Shown: positions 8,486 through 17,178, counted from the first letter of the stretch. The stretch is 18,751 nt of DNA from Bacteroidetes bacterium CG23_combo_of_CG06-09_8_20_14_all_32_9 (GCA_002771395.1 PCSS01000312.1:1-18751); one strand, 5' to 3'. Notes: a model not told the origin generated them from the sequence alone. Translations and numbers: made by a program.

Positions 8486-9649
8486 ATGAATACTGTTTTG
8501 GCAAAATTATTTAAAGGTGATGCAGTCATTTGGGGTGTGATTGCCACTCTTTCTATTTTCTCACTTCTTGCAGTTTACAGTTCAACCGGAACGCTCGCAT
8601 TCAAGTATCAAAACGGAAATACTCTCTATTATTTATCGCGGCACGGCTTTTTATTATTTGTCGGAATTGGAATAATTCTTATTACACACAGCATTCCTAT
8701 TGTTATTTATTTGCGAATTTCTAAATTACTTCTTTTTCTTTCTATACCGCTGCTTGGCTGGACTTTGATTAATGGTACGAGTCTTAACGAAGCTTCACGT
8801 TGGTTAACATTGCCAGGAACAGAAATTTCATTTCAAACTTCCGATTTTGGAAAGTTTGCACTTATTATGTTTATCGCTCGTTTTCTTGCAAAAAATCAGG
8901 GAAATATTAAAGATTTTAAAACCGGATTTCGCTCAATAATGGTATGGATTTTAGTTGTTTGTGCACTAATTTTCCCGGCAAATTTTTCAACATCGGTAAT
9001 GTTGTTCGTAACATCTCTTATTTTGTTATTTATTGGAAGAGTAAAAATAACATACATTTTATACTTTGTTGGAATTGCTATAGCCGGGGTTGTAATTTTT
9101 ATTCTGATAACAATGAACTTGCCCGAACAAAAGCAAGGAAGAATAAATACATGGAAAAACCGAATTGATTTTTTTTTTAGCGGTCAAAGCGAAGAAAATT
9201 TTCAAGTTGAGCAATCAAAAATAGCCATCGCTTCGGGTAGTTTTTTTGGAAAAGGTCCGGGCAATAGTTCGCAGCGCAACTTTTTACCTTATCCTTATTC
9301 CGATTTTATTTTTGCAATTATAATTGAAGAGTATGGTTTTATTGGCGCTTTTATTGTTCTGCTTCTTTACCTGATTTTAATTTTTCGCGCTGGTATAATA
9401 GTCAAAAAGTCATCAAGCGCTTTTTCAGTTTTTCTTGCTATGGGATTGGCAATTAGTCTCGTATTTCAGGCATTTACAAACATGGCTGTTGTTGTTAACT
9501 TGATTCCTGTAACCGGACAAACGCTGCCTTTAATTAGCATGGGTGGCACATCTATAATTTTTACAAGTGTAGCTTTTGGTATTATTTTAAGTATTAGTCA
9601 AAGTGTAAATAAAACCGCAAAACATGAGCAATCAGAAGCGAAATCTTAA
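8486..9649 (+). CDS. ftsW: FtsW, SEDS-family septal peptidoglycan glycosyltransferase
   Basis: FtsW polymerises lipid II into glycan strands at the septum, working with FtsI. The 387-residue protein is largely hydrophobic, with about ten membrane spans, and has SEDS hallmarks: ASRWL (103-107), the large periplasmic loop with GKGPGNSSQRNFLPYPYSDF (255-274), and the C-terminal VNLIPVTGQTLPLISMGG (337-354). The aspartate in YSDFIFA (Asp273) matches the catalytic Asp of the SEDS family. The location between murD and murG and the FtsI partner upstream favour FtsW over RodA, which looks similar by motif alone. The last 26 nt overlap murG, so the polar C-terminal tail (about 374-387) is encoded together with the MurG N-terminus in another frame. 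Confidence 0.95.
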   Translation: MNTVLAKLFKGDAVIWGVIATLSIFSLLAVYSSTGTLAFKYQNGNTLYYLSRHGFLLFVGIGIILITHSIPIVIYLRISKLLLFLSIPLLGWTLINGTSLNEASRWLTLPGTEISFQTSDFGKFALIMFIARFLAKNQGNIKDFKTGFRSIMVWILVVCALIFPANFSTSVMLFVTSLILLFIGRVKITYILYFVGIAIAGVVIFILITMNLPEQKQGRINTWKNRIDFFFSGQSEENFQVEQSKIAIASGSFFGKGPGNSSQRNFLPYPYSDFIFAIIIEEYGFIGAFIVLLLYLILIFRAGIIVKKSSSAFSVFLAMGLAISLVFQAFTNMAVVVNLIPVTGQTLPLISMGGTSIIFTSVAFGIILSISQSVNKTAKHEQSEAKS

Positions 9650-10751
9650 GGTAATTATTAGCGGTGGTGGTACAGGCGGACATATTTTTCCGGCTATTTC
9701 AATTGCTAATGCTTTAAAACAAAAAGACTGCAATACTGAAATTCTTTTTGTTGGTGCCGAAGGAAAAATGGAAATGGAAAAAGTCCCTGCTGCCGGATAT
9801 AAAATTATTGGTTTACCCGTTAGAGGTTTTCAAAGAAAACTTACGTTTCAGAATATTTCTTTTTTTTATAAATTATTGGTTAGCATAATAAAAGCCCGAA
9901 AAATAATCCGTTCTTTTAAACCCCATATTGTTGTTGGGGTTGGCGGTTTTGCTTCAGGACCAATTTTAAGAGCAGCCACTTGCATGAATATACCCACACT
10001 AATTCAGGAACAAAATTCTTATGCCGGAGTAACCAATAAAATTCTTGCTAACAAAGTGAACAAAGTTTGCGTCGCTTATGAAAATATGGAACGTTTTTTC
10101 CCTGCTGAAAAAATCGTATTTACCGGAAATCCCGTTCGTCAGGATTTAATAGATACCACCGGAAAAAAACACGAAGAAGCGCTTTTATATTTCGGTTTAC
10201 AGGAAAACAAAAAAACAATATTAGTAATTGGTGGAAGCCTTGGAGCAAGAACAATTAACAATAGTATTAAAGCCGGATTATCGGAAATTACCAAACACAA
10301 GATTCAACTGATATGGCAAACAGGTAAAAATTATTACCATGATGCAAAAAAAGTCGCTTCAAAATTTAATAGTGAAGATATTAAAATATTTGATTTTATT
10401 TCACGGATGGATTTAGCGTATTCCGTTGCCGATATTGTAATTTCAAGAGCCGGTGCAATTACTATTTCAGAACTTTGCAGTGTAAAAAAACCTTCCATTC
10501 TGGTTCCTTCGCCAAATGTTGCCGAAGACCATCAAACCAAAAATGCAATGGCGCTGTTTAAAAACGATGCTGCAATGATGATTACCGATGCCGAAGCCCC
10601 CCAAAAACTTATTGATGAAGGTATAAGACTTCTGAATAATGAATTTTTAATTAACGTTTATCGCGAAAATTCCGGAAAAATGGCTATTTTAAATTCTTCT
10701 GAAAAAATAGCCGGTGAAATTATTTCACTTACTAAATTAAATGCTTCATGA
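9624..10751 (+). CDS. murG: MurG, UDP-GlcNAc:lipid I N-acetylglucosaminyltransferase
   Basis: MurG is a peripheral inner-leaflet enzyme of the GT-B fold that adds GlcNAc to lipid I to form lipid II. Over 375 residues the motifs are GGGTGGH (14-20, phosphate-binding loop), VGVGGFASGP (104-113), QEQNSYAGVTNK (128-139), GGSLGA (203-208), SRAGAITISEL (274-284) and EDHQTKNA (301-308), which covers the UDP-GlcNAc and acceptor sites. ATG at 9624 lies 26 nt inside ftsW; there is no later Met before the glycine loop, so this overlap is needed to make a complete protein. The 3' end overlaps murC by 4 nt (ATGA). Confidence 0.96.
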   Translation: MSNQKRNLKVIISGGGTGGHIFPAISIANALKQKDCNTEILFVGAEGKMEMEKVPAAGYKIIGLPVRGFQRKLTFQNISFFYKLLVSIIKARKIIRSFKPHIVVGVGGFASGPILRAATCMNIPTLIQEQNSYAGVTNKILANKVNKVCVAYENMERFFPAEKIVFTGNPVRQDLIDTTGKKHEEALLYFGLQENKKTILVIGGSLGARTINNSIKAGLSEITKHKIQLIWQTGKNYYHDAKKVASKFNSEDIKIFDFISRMDLAYSVADIVISRAGAITISELCSVKKPSILVPSPNVAEDHQTKNAMALFKNDAAMMITDAEAPQKLIDEGIRLLNNEFLINVYRENSGKMAILNSSEKIAGEIISLTKLNAS

Positions 10752-12127
10752 ATTTTAATAATTTACATAGTGTTTATTTAATCGGCATTGGCGGTATTGG
10801 AATGAGCGCCTTGGCAAAGTATTTTAAATTACATGGTTGCATGGTTGAGGGATACGACCGCACACAAACCCCGCTTTGCAATGAGCTTGTGCAATCAGGC
10901 ATCCCTGTTCATTATGCAGAAGATATTTTGTTGGTTTCGGCAACATTTAAAGATATTTCAAAAAAAGAGAACGTATTAATTATTTATACCCCTGCTGTTC
11001 CGCAAAATAATAAGGAACTGGAATGGTTCAGAAATAACGGATTTAACATTAAAAAACGAGCTACGGTTCTTGGTGATATTACTGAAGAGTATTCTACTAT
11101 AGCAGTTGCAGGAACGCATGGCAAAACCACAACTTCCACTTGCATTGCACATATTTTTACACAATCGGGCTTATGTTGCAACGCCTTTTTAGGTGGAATT
11201 TCAAAAAATTACAACACTAATTTTCTTTACACAAATAATTGTAAAACCGCAGTTGTTGAAGCAGACGAGTACGACCATTCTTTCCTTCATCTAACGCCTG
11301 CAGATGCAATAATTACTGCTGTTGATGCCGACCATCTTGATATTTACGGAAGCTTAGAAAAAGTTACCGAAGCTTTTTGCGAATTTGCTAAACACATAAA
11401 ACATAACGGCAAGTTATTAATTAAAAAAGAAACTGCTTTTGTTCCGCCTTCTGTTTATGCCGAAATAGCTACTTACTCGGTTAAAAGCAATGCCGATTGT
11501 ACAATTTCAAATCTGTTACTTAGCAATAGTAAATTTACTTTCAATTTAAAAACACCCTGGGGAAATATTGATAATATTTCACCCGGTATTACAGGAATGT
11601 TTAATATCGAAAATATTGTTGCAGCCGCTTCTTTATGTTTATGGAAAGGATTAAGCAGCGAAAATATTAAAACAGCTTTGTCATCATTTAAGGGTGTAAA
11701 ACGCCGTTTCGATGTGCAATTTTCTAATTCCAATTATATTTATATTGATGATTATGCCCATCATCCCGAAGAACTTAAAGCCTTTATATCATCTGTAAAA
11801 GAAATTTATCCGCAAAAATATATTACAGGTATTTTTCAGCCTCATTTATATAGCCGCACGCGCGATTTTGCCGATGGTTTTGGCTCTTCACTTTCCCTTC
11901 TTAATGAACTTTATCTGCTTGATATTTATCCTGCACGCGAAGAACCAATACCCGGAATTTCAGGTAATACAATTCTTAACAAAGTAAAAATTGAGAATAA
12001 AATGTTGTGTTCAAAAGAAGAACTTTTAAAAATTATTGAAACAAAAAAACCCGAATTGCTTTTAACTATGGGAGCTGGAGATATTGACCAATTAGTAGAA
12101 CCTATTAAAAATATTTATTCAAAATGA
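10748..12127 (+). CDS. murC: UDP-MurNAc:L-alanine ligase MurC
   Basis: MurC attaches the first amino acid, L-alanine, to UDP-MurNAc. The 459-residue protein has the MurC-specific N-terminal loop GIGGIGMSALA (13-23), P-loop AGTHGKTTT (121-129; His replaces the Asn seen in MurD and MurE), EADEYDHSF (171-179), DADHLDIY (193-200), DDYAHHPEEL (334-343) and FQPHLYSRTRDF (363-374). All three domains are complete. It overlaps murG and ftsQ by 4 nt each (ATGA), which suggests re-initiating ribosomes. MurB and MurF, which act just before and after the MurC-D-E series, are not in this window. Confidence 0.96.
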   Translation: MNFNNLHSVYLIGIGGIGMSALAKYFKLHGCMVEGYDRTQTPLCNELVQSGIPVHYAEDILLVSATFKDISKKENVLIIYTPAVPQNNKELEWFRNNGFNIKKRATVLGDITEEYSTIAVAGTHGKTTTSTCIAHIFTQSGLCCNAFLGGISKNYNTNFLYTNNCKTAVVEADEYDHSFLHLTPADAIITAVDADHLDIYGSLEKVTEAFCEFAKHIKHNGKLLIKKETAFVPPSVYAEIATYSVKSNADCTISNLLLSNSKFTFNLKTPWGNIDNISPGITGMFNIENIVAAASLCLWKGLSSENIKTALSSFKGVKRRFDVQFSNSNYIYIDDYAHHPEELKAFISSVKEIYPQKYITGIFQPHLYSRTRDFADGFGSSLSLLNELYLLDIYPAREEPIPGISGNTILNKVKIENKMLCSKEELLKIIETKKPELLLTMGAGDIDQLVEPIKNIYSK

Positions 12128-12960
12128 TTATGAGAAAATCTGTAATACAAAAAATAATTTTTATAGTAATATGGTCATTCTTTATTGCTGTGCTGATTAT
12201 TTCTTTAGGCTTTTCAGAATCGCAGCTTAAAAAAGTAAAGTGCAACAAAATTGATGTGCAAATTGTTGATACTACCGGATGCGACTTTGTGGAAGCTAAA
12301 GATATTCTTGAATTACTCGCTCAAAAAGGGTTTAATCTTAAAAATAAATATATTAAAGACTTTCCGCTTAATAAAATTGAAACAATTATACGTAATCACC
12401 AGTCGGTAAAAAATACTGAAGTATTTACAACTTTCGACGGTGTTCTGCATATTAATGTTCAGCAACGTAATCCTGTTTTACGAATTATTAATTATAACAA
12501 CGAGAGCTATTATATTGATAACGACGGTGCAATTTTTCCTCTGTCAAAAAAATATACAGCCCGGGTGCTTGTTGCAAGCGGTAACATTAACGAACCATAT
12601 ATTTTGCGTTATACAAAAGATATTTCAAAAGCCGAAGAAAAAGATGAACTTGGAAGAAAATTTATTGCCGATGACCTTTTTATTCTTGCAAAATTTATAA
12701 AATCTAACGACTTTTACAACTCACTTACTGAGCAAATTTATATTAACGAAAATAATGAAATTGAACTTATTCCCAAAATCGGCAGATTTACTATTTTACT
12801 TGGCGATATTGACAATCTCGAAGAAAAATTTGCTAACCTTAAAGCGTTTATTTCAATTGGTTTGTCGCGTGAAGGATGGGATAAATATTCGATAATTAAC
12901 ATAAGGTATAAAAATCAAGTTGTTTGTACTAAAAAAATAATATATGAATCAGACGAATAA
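12124..12960 (+). CDS. ftsQ: FtsQ-like divisome protein
   Basis: The 278-residue protein has a short cytoplasmic end, one transmembrane helix (about residues 9-29), and a periplasmic part matching FtsQ/DivIB layout. A POTRA-like segment (about 38-115) runs from CNKIDVQIVD through the LHINVQQRNPVLRI strand, and is followed by a beta domain (about 116-270). FtsQ links FtsL and FtsI to the early divisome. Sequence conservation is low; the call rests on topology, the Q-R-NPVLRI pattern at the POTRA end, and location between murC and ftsA. It starts in ATGA overlap with murC (a second ATG six bases later is possible) and overlaps ftsA by 17 nt. Confidence 0.88.
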   Translation: MIMRKSVIQKIIFIVIWSFFIAVLIISLGFSESQLKKVKCNKIDVQIVDTTGCDFVEAKDILELLAQKGFNLKNKYIKDFPLNKIETIIRNHQSVKNTEVFTTFDGVLHINVQQRNPVLRIINYNNESYYIDNDGAIFPLSKKYTARVLVASGNINEPYILRYTKDISKAEEKDELGRKFIADDLFILAKFIKSNDFYNSLTEQIYINENNEIELIPKIGRFTILLGDIDNLEEKFANLKAFISIGLSREGWDKYSIINIRYKNQVVCTKKIIYESDE

Positions 12961-14308
12961 CATTATTTCTGCCGTTGACATTGGCACTACAAAGATTGTA
13001 GCTATTATTGGGAAAAAAGAAGACAACGGGAAATTCCGTATTTTGGGACTGGGAAAAGCTCCGTCTAAAGGTGTAAAACGTGGAAACGTTCTTAACATCG
13101 ATGAAACCATAAACAGTATTAAAATAGCTGTTGAAGGCGCCGAACAAAAAGCGCAAACTAAAATTACTGATGTTTTTGTAGGTATTGCAGGACAAAACAT
13201 TAAATGTATCCGTAACTCCGGATATATCAACAGACCCAGTTACGACCAGGAAATAACTCAGCAAGATGTTGATTATTTAACACAAGATCAGTTTCGCATT
13301 GGCCTTGAGCCAGGCAAAGAAATTATTCATGTTCTTCCCCAAAGCTATTCGGTTGATGGAGAAAATGGTGTTAAACCAGTAGGAATTTGTGGAAAACGCC
13401 TGGAAGGAACTTTTCACATTGTTATTGGTAATACCATGAACATTAAAAACCTTAAACGGTGCATTGAAAGAGCGGGTTTACATTTAAAAAATCTTATTCT
13501 TGAACCTTTGGCATCATCTTATGCAACGCTTACCGAAGATGAAAAAGAAGCCGGTGTTGTACTTGTTGATATTGGCGGCGGAACAACCGACATTGCAATT
13601 TATTACGAAGGGACTGTTTGCCATACTGCCGTTATTCCTCTTGGCGGTAACGTAATAACAAGTGATATAAAATCGGCATATAACATTTTAGAAAAGTATG
13701 CTGAAGAGATTAAAATAAAGTATGGTTCCGCACTTGCCGAAGCTATAACAAATGATGATGTTGTAACTGTACCAGGTGTTAGCGGTAGAAGTGCAAAAGA
13801 AATTAGCGAGAAAAACCTTGCAAATGTTATACAGGCAAGATTAGAAGAAATCATTGGATCTATTGAATTTCAGATTGAAAACTCAGGTTTTGCCGATAAA
13901 CTTGGTGCCGGTATTGTTCTTACCGGCGGAGGTTCTCTTCAAAAAAATCTGCCCCAGTTGATTTCATTTATAACTGGTCATGAAATTCGCATTGGCTTTC
14001 CTGTTCAACACCTTAATTCTGAAGTTCAGGATGATGTAAATCAGCCTATGTTCTCAACAAGTATAGGGCTTATGATGATCGGGCATGAAAAAATGTTAAA
14101 AACAAATACAGAAACAGTCGGTTCACCCGCTACAAATACTGAAATTTCGGAGAAAACAACTGGGGTAACAGATGATACTGAAATTGACGACAAATCTGAA
14201 AAAAAGAAAAAGAAACAAAAGCGACCCAAAGTTCCAGGTGAACGAAATAAATTTATAGACAGACTTTCATCATTCTTTGATGATTCTGATACAAAAATTA
14301 ACGAATAA
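12944..14308 (+). CDS. ftsA: FtsA, actin-like membrane anchor of the Z ring
   Basis: FtsA is an actin-fold ATPase that tethers FtsZ to the membrane and recruits later divisome proteins. Nucleotide-binding signatures are present: VDIGTTKIVAIIG (11-23), VLVDIGGGTTDIAIY (206-220) and GIVLTGGGSLQ (323-333). The 1C subdomain typical of FtsA lies in the region around 85-165. At 454 residues it is longer than E. coli FtsA (420). The excess is a polar tail with a Lys-rich run (about 419-427) before a short amphipathic helix candidate, NKFIDRLSSFF (435-445), which fits the C-terminal membrane-targeting sequence. The ATG lies inside ftsQ (17-nt overlap). ftsZ follows after 23 nt. Confidence 0.96.
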   Translation: MNQTNNIISAVDIGTTKIVAIIGKKEDNGKFRILGLGKAPSKGVKRGNVLNIDETINSIKIAVEGAEQKAQTKITDVFVGIAGQNIKCIRNSGYINRPSYDQEITQQDVDYLTQDQFRIGLEPGKEIIHVLPQSYSVDGENGVKPVGICGKRLEGTFHIVIGNTMNIKNLKRCIERAGLHLKNLILEPLASSYATLTEDEKEAGVVLVDIGGGTTDIAIYYEGTVCHTAVIPLGGNVITSDIKSAYNILEKYAEEIKIKYGSALAEAITNDDVVTVPGVSGRSAKEISEKNLANVIQARLEEIIGSIEFQIENSGFADKLGAGIVLTGGGSLQKNLPQLISFITGHEIRIGFPVQHLNSEVQDDVNQPMFSTSIGLMMIGHEKMLKTNTETVGSPATNTEISEKTTGVTDDTEIDDKSEKKKKKQKRPKVPGERNKFIDRLSSFFDDSDTKINE

Positions 14309-14331
14309 ATAAACCCTAAAACCAATTAAAT

Positions 14332-15744
14332 ATGAATAAAGAAGATTTGTTAAAATTCGGATTCCCTACCAAAAAACCTTCAATAATAAAGGTTCTTGGC
14401 ATAGGTGGTAGTGGCAGTAATGCCGTAAATCACATGTTTAAACAAGGTATTTGCGATGTTGATTTTGTAATTTGCAACACCGACGTACAAGATCTTGCAA
14501 AAAGTCCGGTTACTATGAAAATACAACTCGGACAAACCTTAACCGAAGGACTTGGCGCCGGAAGCTTTCCCGAACAGGGAAAACAAGCCGCCATCGAAAG
14601 CCTGAACGAAATTATAAGTATGCTTTCCGAAAATACGCGAATGGTATTTATTACAGCAGGAATGGGAGGCGGAACCGGCACAGGAGCGGCGCCTGTAATT
14701 GCAAAAGCTGCAAAAGAACTGGGCTTGCTTACTATAGCCATTGTAACAATTCCTTTTCATGATGAAGGTCCCCGTAAGTTTAATCAGGCAATTGAAGGTA
14801 TACGCGAATTAAAAGAGTATGTTGATTCTTTGCTCGTTATTAACAACGAAAAAATACGCGAAATTTATGGCGACCAACCTCTTTCCGAAGCATTTGCAAA
14901 AGCCGATGATGTGCTGGCTATCGCCGCTCGCGGTATTGCCGAAATTATTACGGTTCCGGGTAACATAAATGTTGACTTTGCTGATGTTAAAACCGTAATG
15001 AGCAATAGTGGTATTGCAATTATGGGTACAGGCATCGCCGAAGGTGAAAACCGTGCTTTGGAAGCTATAAAAAAAGCGCTTTCATCCCCGCTTCTTAATA
15101 ATAACGAGATTAGCGGAGCTAAAAATATTTTACTTAACATTACATCCGGAGAAAATGAAATAACGATTGATGAATTAGGGCAAATAACTAATTTTGTACA
15201 GCAATCTGCGGGTTCTAAGGCAGATATGATATTTGGAAGTTGTAAAGACGATTCTCTTGGCAACAAAATAAGTGTTACTATTATCGCCACAGGTTTTGGT
15301 TCATCGTCAATTCCCGAGCTTGATTCAACTAACGAAAAAGAACGAAAAGTGAAATTTCTTGGAAGACCTCCGCAAAAAGAAATTTCAAAACCTGGCGAAT
15401 TTTCAAACGGCGAAAATAACAAAACGACTCAAAAAGATGTTGAATTTAAAGCCGAATTGAAAGTAAAAACTCAGCAACTTAAAAATAATACTATTTTTAA
15501 AGTTGAAAAAAAACCGGAAAATACACGTTCTAACGACGAAAAAAATAATATTTTAACCGACCTTGGCGATTCCGAAAAAATTGATAAACTCGAAAATGAA
15601 CCGGCTTATATAAGAAAACAGTTAATAGTTGATGATAAAAATTATTCTGATGTTTCTGAAAAATCTAATTACTCCATTTCTAAAGACGGAAATGGGGTAC
15701 GGCTTAGTGAGAATAATCCTTATTTATACGATAATGTTGATTAA
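14332..15744 (+). CDS. ftsZ: FtsZ, tubulin-like division GTPase
   Basis: FtsZ assembles into the Z ring that drives and organises division. The 470-residue protein has the GTPase core at 1 to about 322: GIGGSGSNAVNHM (23-35), the tubulin signature GGGTGTG (112-118), and the T7 catalytic loop NVDFAD (213-218). A long Lys-, Glu- and Asn-rich linker (about 323-455) separates the core from a conserved C-terminal peptide ending NNPYLYDNVD, which is the FtsA-binding tail in the form seen in Bacteroidota. It is the last gene of the continuous dcw run; a 176-nt gap follows. No strong terminator is visible directly after the stop. Confidence 0.97.
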   Translation: MNKEDLLKFGFPTKKPSIIKVLGIGGSGSNAVNHMFKQGICDVDFVICNTDVQDLAKSPVTMKIQLGQTLTEGLGAGSFPEQGKQAAIESLNEIISMLSENTRMVFITAGMGGGTGTGAAPVIAKAAKELGLLTIAIVTIPFHDEGPRKFNQAIEGIRELKEYVDSLLVINNEKIREIYGDQPLSEAFAKADDVLAIAARGIAEIITVPGNINVDFADVKTVMSNSGIAIMGTGIAEGENRALEAIKKALSSPLLNNNEISGAKNILLNITSGENEITIDELGQITNFVQQSAGSKADMIFGSCKDDSLGNKISVTIIATGFGSSSIPELDSTNEKERKVKFLGRPPQKEISKPGEFSNGENNKTTQKDVEFKAELKVKTQQLKNNTIFKVEKKPENTRSNDEKNNILTDLGDSEKIDKLENEPAYIRKQLIVDDKNYSDVSEKSNYSISKDGNGVRLSENNPYLYDNVD

Positions 15745-15810
15745 TTATAGTTTGTTTTTAAAGTAACGAAAACCTGTAAATTTATGCCAGTATTTTACAA
15801 TCCGCAATTT

Positions 15811-15871
15811 AAGGGTATATGGTACAATGCCTTGATTTTTTATCCCGTATTTCCTTATACCTCTATACCTT
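15811..15871. repeat. weak TATACC inverted repeat in the ftsZ-yqeY gap
   Basis: Within the 176-nt gap (15745-15920), AAGGGTATATGGTA (15811-15824) is the imperfect inverse of TACCTCTATACCTT (15858-15871). About 12 pairs form with one bulge and one internal loop around a 33-nt loop. No T-run follows closely, so it is a poor intrinsic terminator. The rest of the gap shows no convincing promoter, so yqeY may be read through from the dcw operon or start from a site I cannot see. Confidence 0.4.
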
Positions 15872-15920
15872 ATAAATTAAAAATGTTGATATTACAGACA
15901 AATTCTAACTAATTATTATT

Positions 15921-16373
15921 ATGACACTTTTTGATAAAATAAGTAACGATATAAAAGTTGCAATGCTTAGTCGCGAAAGTGCTAAGTTAGAAGCATTGCG
16001 CAGTATAAAAGCTGCTATGCTTTTGGCAAAAACCGATGGCTCCGACTCAGGATTAACTCCCGAAAAAGAACTTTCCATTGTTCAAAAACTCTATAAACAA
16101 CGAAAAGAATCGGCTGAAATTTATATTACCAATAATCGAAAAGAACTTGCTGATAAAGAGTTTTTTGAAGCCGAAGTAATTGAACAATATCTTCCAAAAC
16201 CACCATCGGAAGAAGAAATTACAAAAATTTTAACCGAAATTATTGTCCAAACCGGAGCTAAATCACCCGCCGAAATGGGTAAAGTAATGAGCATCGCCGC
16301 AAAACGCTTTGCAGGAGCAGTTAGCGGTAAAGTAATTTCCGAAAAAGTAAAACAATTGCTTTTAAATAATTAG
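15921..16373 (+). CDS. GatB/YqeY domain protein
   Basis: This is a 150-residue protein of the YqeY family, close to the usual length of about 148. It opens with the helical N-terminal half (TLFDKISNDIKVAMLSRESAKLEALRS pattern, residues 2-28) and has KLYKQRKESAEIY (about 56-68), EAEVIEQYLPK (about 83-93) and the C-terminal tail domain with GAKSPAEMGKVM (about 112-123). The C-terminal half resembles the tail domain of the GatB subunit of Asp/Glu-tRNA amidotransferase; the molecular role of stand-alone YqeY is not firmly established. No signal peptide or membrane segment is present. It lies 176 nt after ftsZ in the same direction. Confidence 0.93.
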   Translation: MTLFDKISNDIKVAMLSRESAKLEALRSIKAAMLLAKTDGSDSGLTPEKELSIVQKLYKQRKESAEIYITNNRKELADKEFFEAEVIEQYLPKPPSEEEITKILTEIIVQTGAKSPAEMGKVMSIAAKRFAGAVSGKVISEKVKQLLLNN

Positions 16374-16412
16374 AGTCTGTCTATATGTCCGGCTTTAGCA
16401 CTTGCTGGCTCA

Positions 16413-16529
16413 GTTAATAGTTGTTAATAATAGTTAAGATCGGTTAAGATCGGTTACTATTGTAAACGTTATTAATTGTTATTAACCTTTCTTAACCGTT
16501 TTTTAACTTCTATTAATCGTTTATTAACC
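16413..16529. repeat. helically phased GTTAA/TTAAC inverted repeat patch
   Basis: GTTAA occurs at 16413, 16423, 16433 and 16443, and GTTAC at 16453, an exact 10-bp period that includes a perfect tandem of gttaagatcg (16433-16452). After a short spacer the orientation flips to TTAAC-like words, with TTAA at 16472, 16482, 16492, 16503, 16513 and 16524, a period of 10-11 bp. The two halves are complementary, so one strand can fold on itself. The patch fills half of the gap between convergent yqeY and gmk. Confidence 0.75.
16441..16504 (+). terminator. candidate intrinsic terminator after yqeY
   Basis: CGGTTAAGA (16441-16449) pairs perfectly with TCTTAACCG (16490-16498), and a further five pairs can form inside the loop (GGTTA 16452-16456 with TAACC 16483-16487). 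The stem is followed directly by TTTTTT (16499-16504). This has the shape of a Rho-independent terminator for forward transcription, although the stem is AT-rich and the total loop is long. Its position, about 70 nt past the yqeY stop and facing convergent genes, supports the call. Confidence 0.45.
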
Positions 16530-16611
16530 TTATAAGGACACACAAGGGAATGATTATATTTAAGGTTAAGATTAAGGGATGAGAGTTAGCCATATCGGGT
16601 AATTATAATAT

Positions 16612-17178
16612 TTATATACTTATCCACTCTTTTACCCACTTTTCGGCGGTCTCAATTGTGGTTTTCAAATCTTTGTTTAAAAGAATTTTGTCGAATTGAT
16701 TTGCAAACTGCATTTCAAGCGAAGCTTTGTTAATTCTTTTTTGTATAGATTCTTCGGTGTCGGTTGAACGTGAGCGAAGGCGTTGCTCAAGGATTATCAG
16801 GTTGGGAGGACTAATAAATATTGATAACGCTTTATAGCCAAATATTCTTTTCAAATTCATTCCGCCTTTAACATCAACATCAAACACAGCGATATTCGCT
16901 TTTTGCCATATTCGTTGTAATTCAGAACGTAATGTGCCGTAATAACATCCTTTGTAAACTTCTTCCCACTCTATAAATTCCTGGTTTTTAATTTTCAGGC
17001 GAAATTCATCCGCCGAAACATAAAAATAATCTTTTCCGTGTATTTCATTTTCCCTTTTTTGTCTGCTGCAAACCGAAACACTAAACTCAAGTTGAGGAAA
17101 AACATTAAGCAGATGATTTACAACAGTAGTTTTTCCGGCTCCTGAAGGGGCTGAAAATATAATTACTTTTCCAATCAT
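16612..17178 (-). CDS. gmk: guanylate kinase
   Basis: Gmk phosphorylates GMP to GDP with ATP, feeding GTP and dGTP synthesis. From ATG at 17178 the protein has 188 residues. It shows the P-loop APSGAGKTT (10-18), the GMP-binding region with SVSVCSRQKR (33-42) and GKDYFYVS (48-55), IEWEEVYKGCYYGTLRSEL (about 69-87), DVDVKGGMNLK (about 98-108) and the lid-like RLRSRSTDTEESIQKRI segment. The common ATTR in the GMP site reads VCSR here, but the arginines are kept. A TTG three bases upstream is also in frame, but ATG gives the tidy TGATG overlap with the yicC-family stop. Pairing with a yicC-type gene is widespread in bacteria. Confidence 0.95.
   Translation of the reverse strand: MIGKVIIFSAPSGAGKTTVVNHLLNVFPQLEFSVSVCSRQKRENEIHGKDYFYVSADEFRLKIKNQEFIEWEEVYKGCYYGTLRSELQRIWQKANIAVFDVDVKGGMNLKRIFGYKALSIFISPPNLIILEQRLRSRSTDTEESIQKRINKASLEMQFANQFDKILLNKDLKTTIETAEKWVKEWISI

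Noticed and set aside
14865..15422. Long open frame (185 residues) on the reverse strand opposite ftsZ
   Set aside because: It is fully inside a confidently identified gene, its translation is Ser/Pro/Leu-rich as expected for antisense of a conserved coding region, and it shows no recognisable domain. The other antisense frames in the dcw genes have the same character.
332..16373. A novel system hidden in the cluster
   Set aside because: Every forward gene matches a core dcw or housekeeping family in the expected order with its catalytic or signature motifs; there are no extra genes between them.
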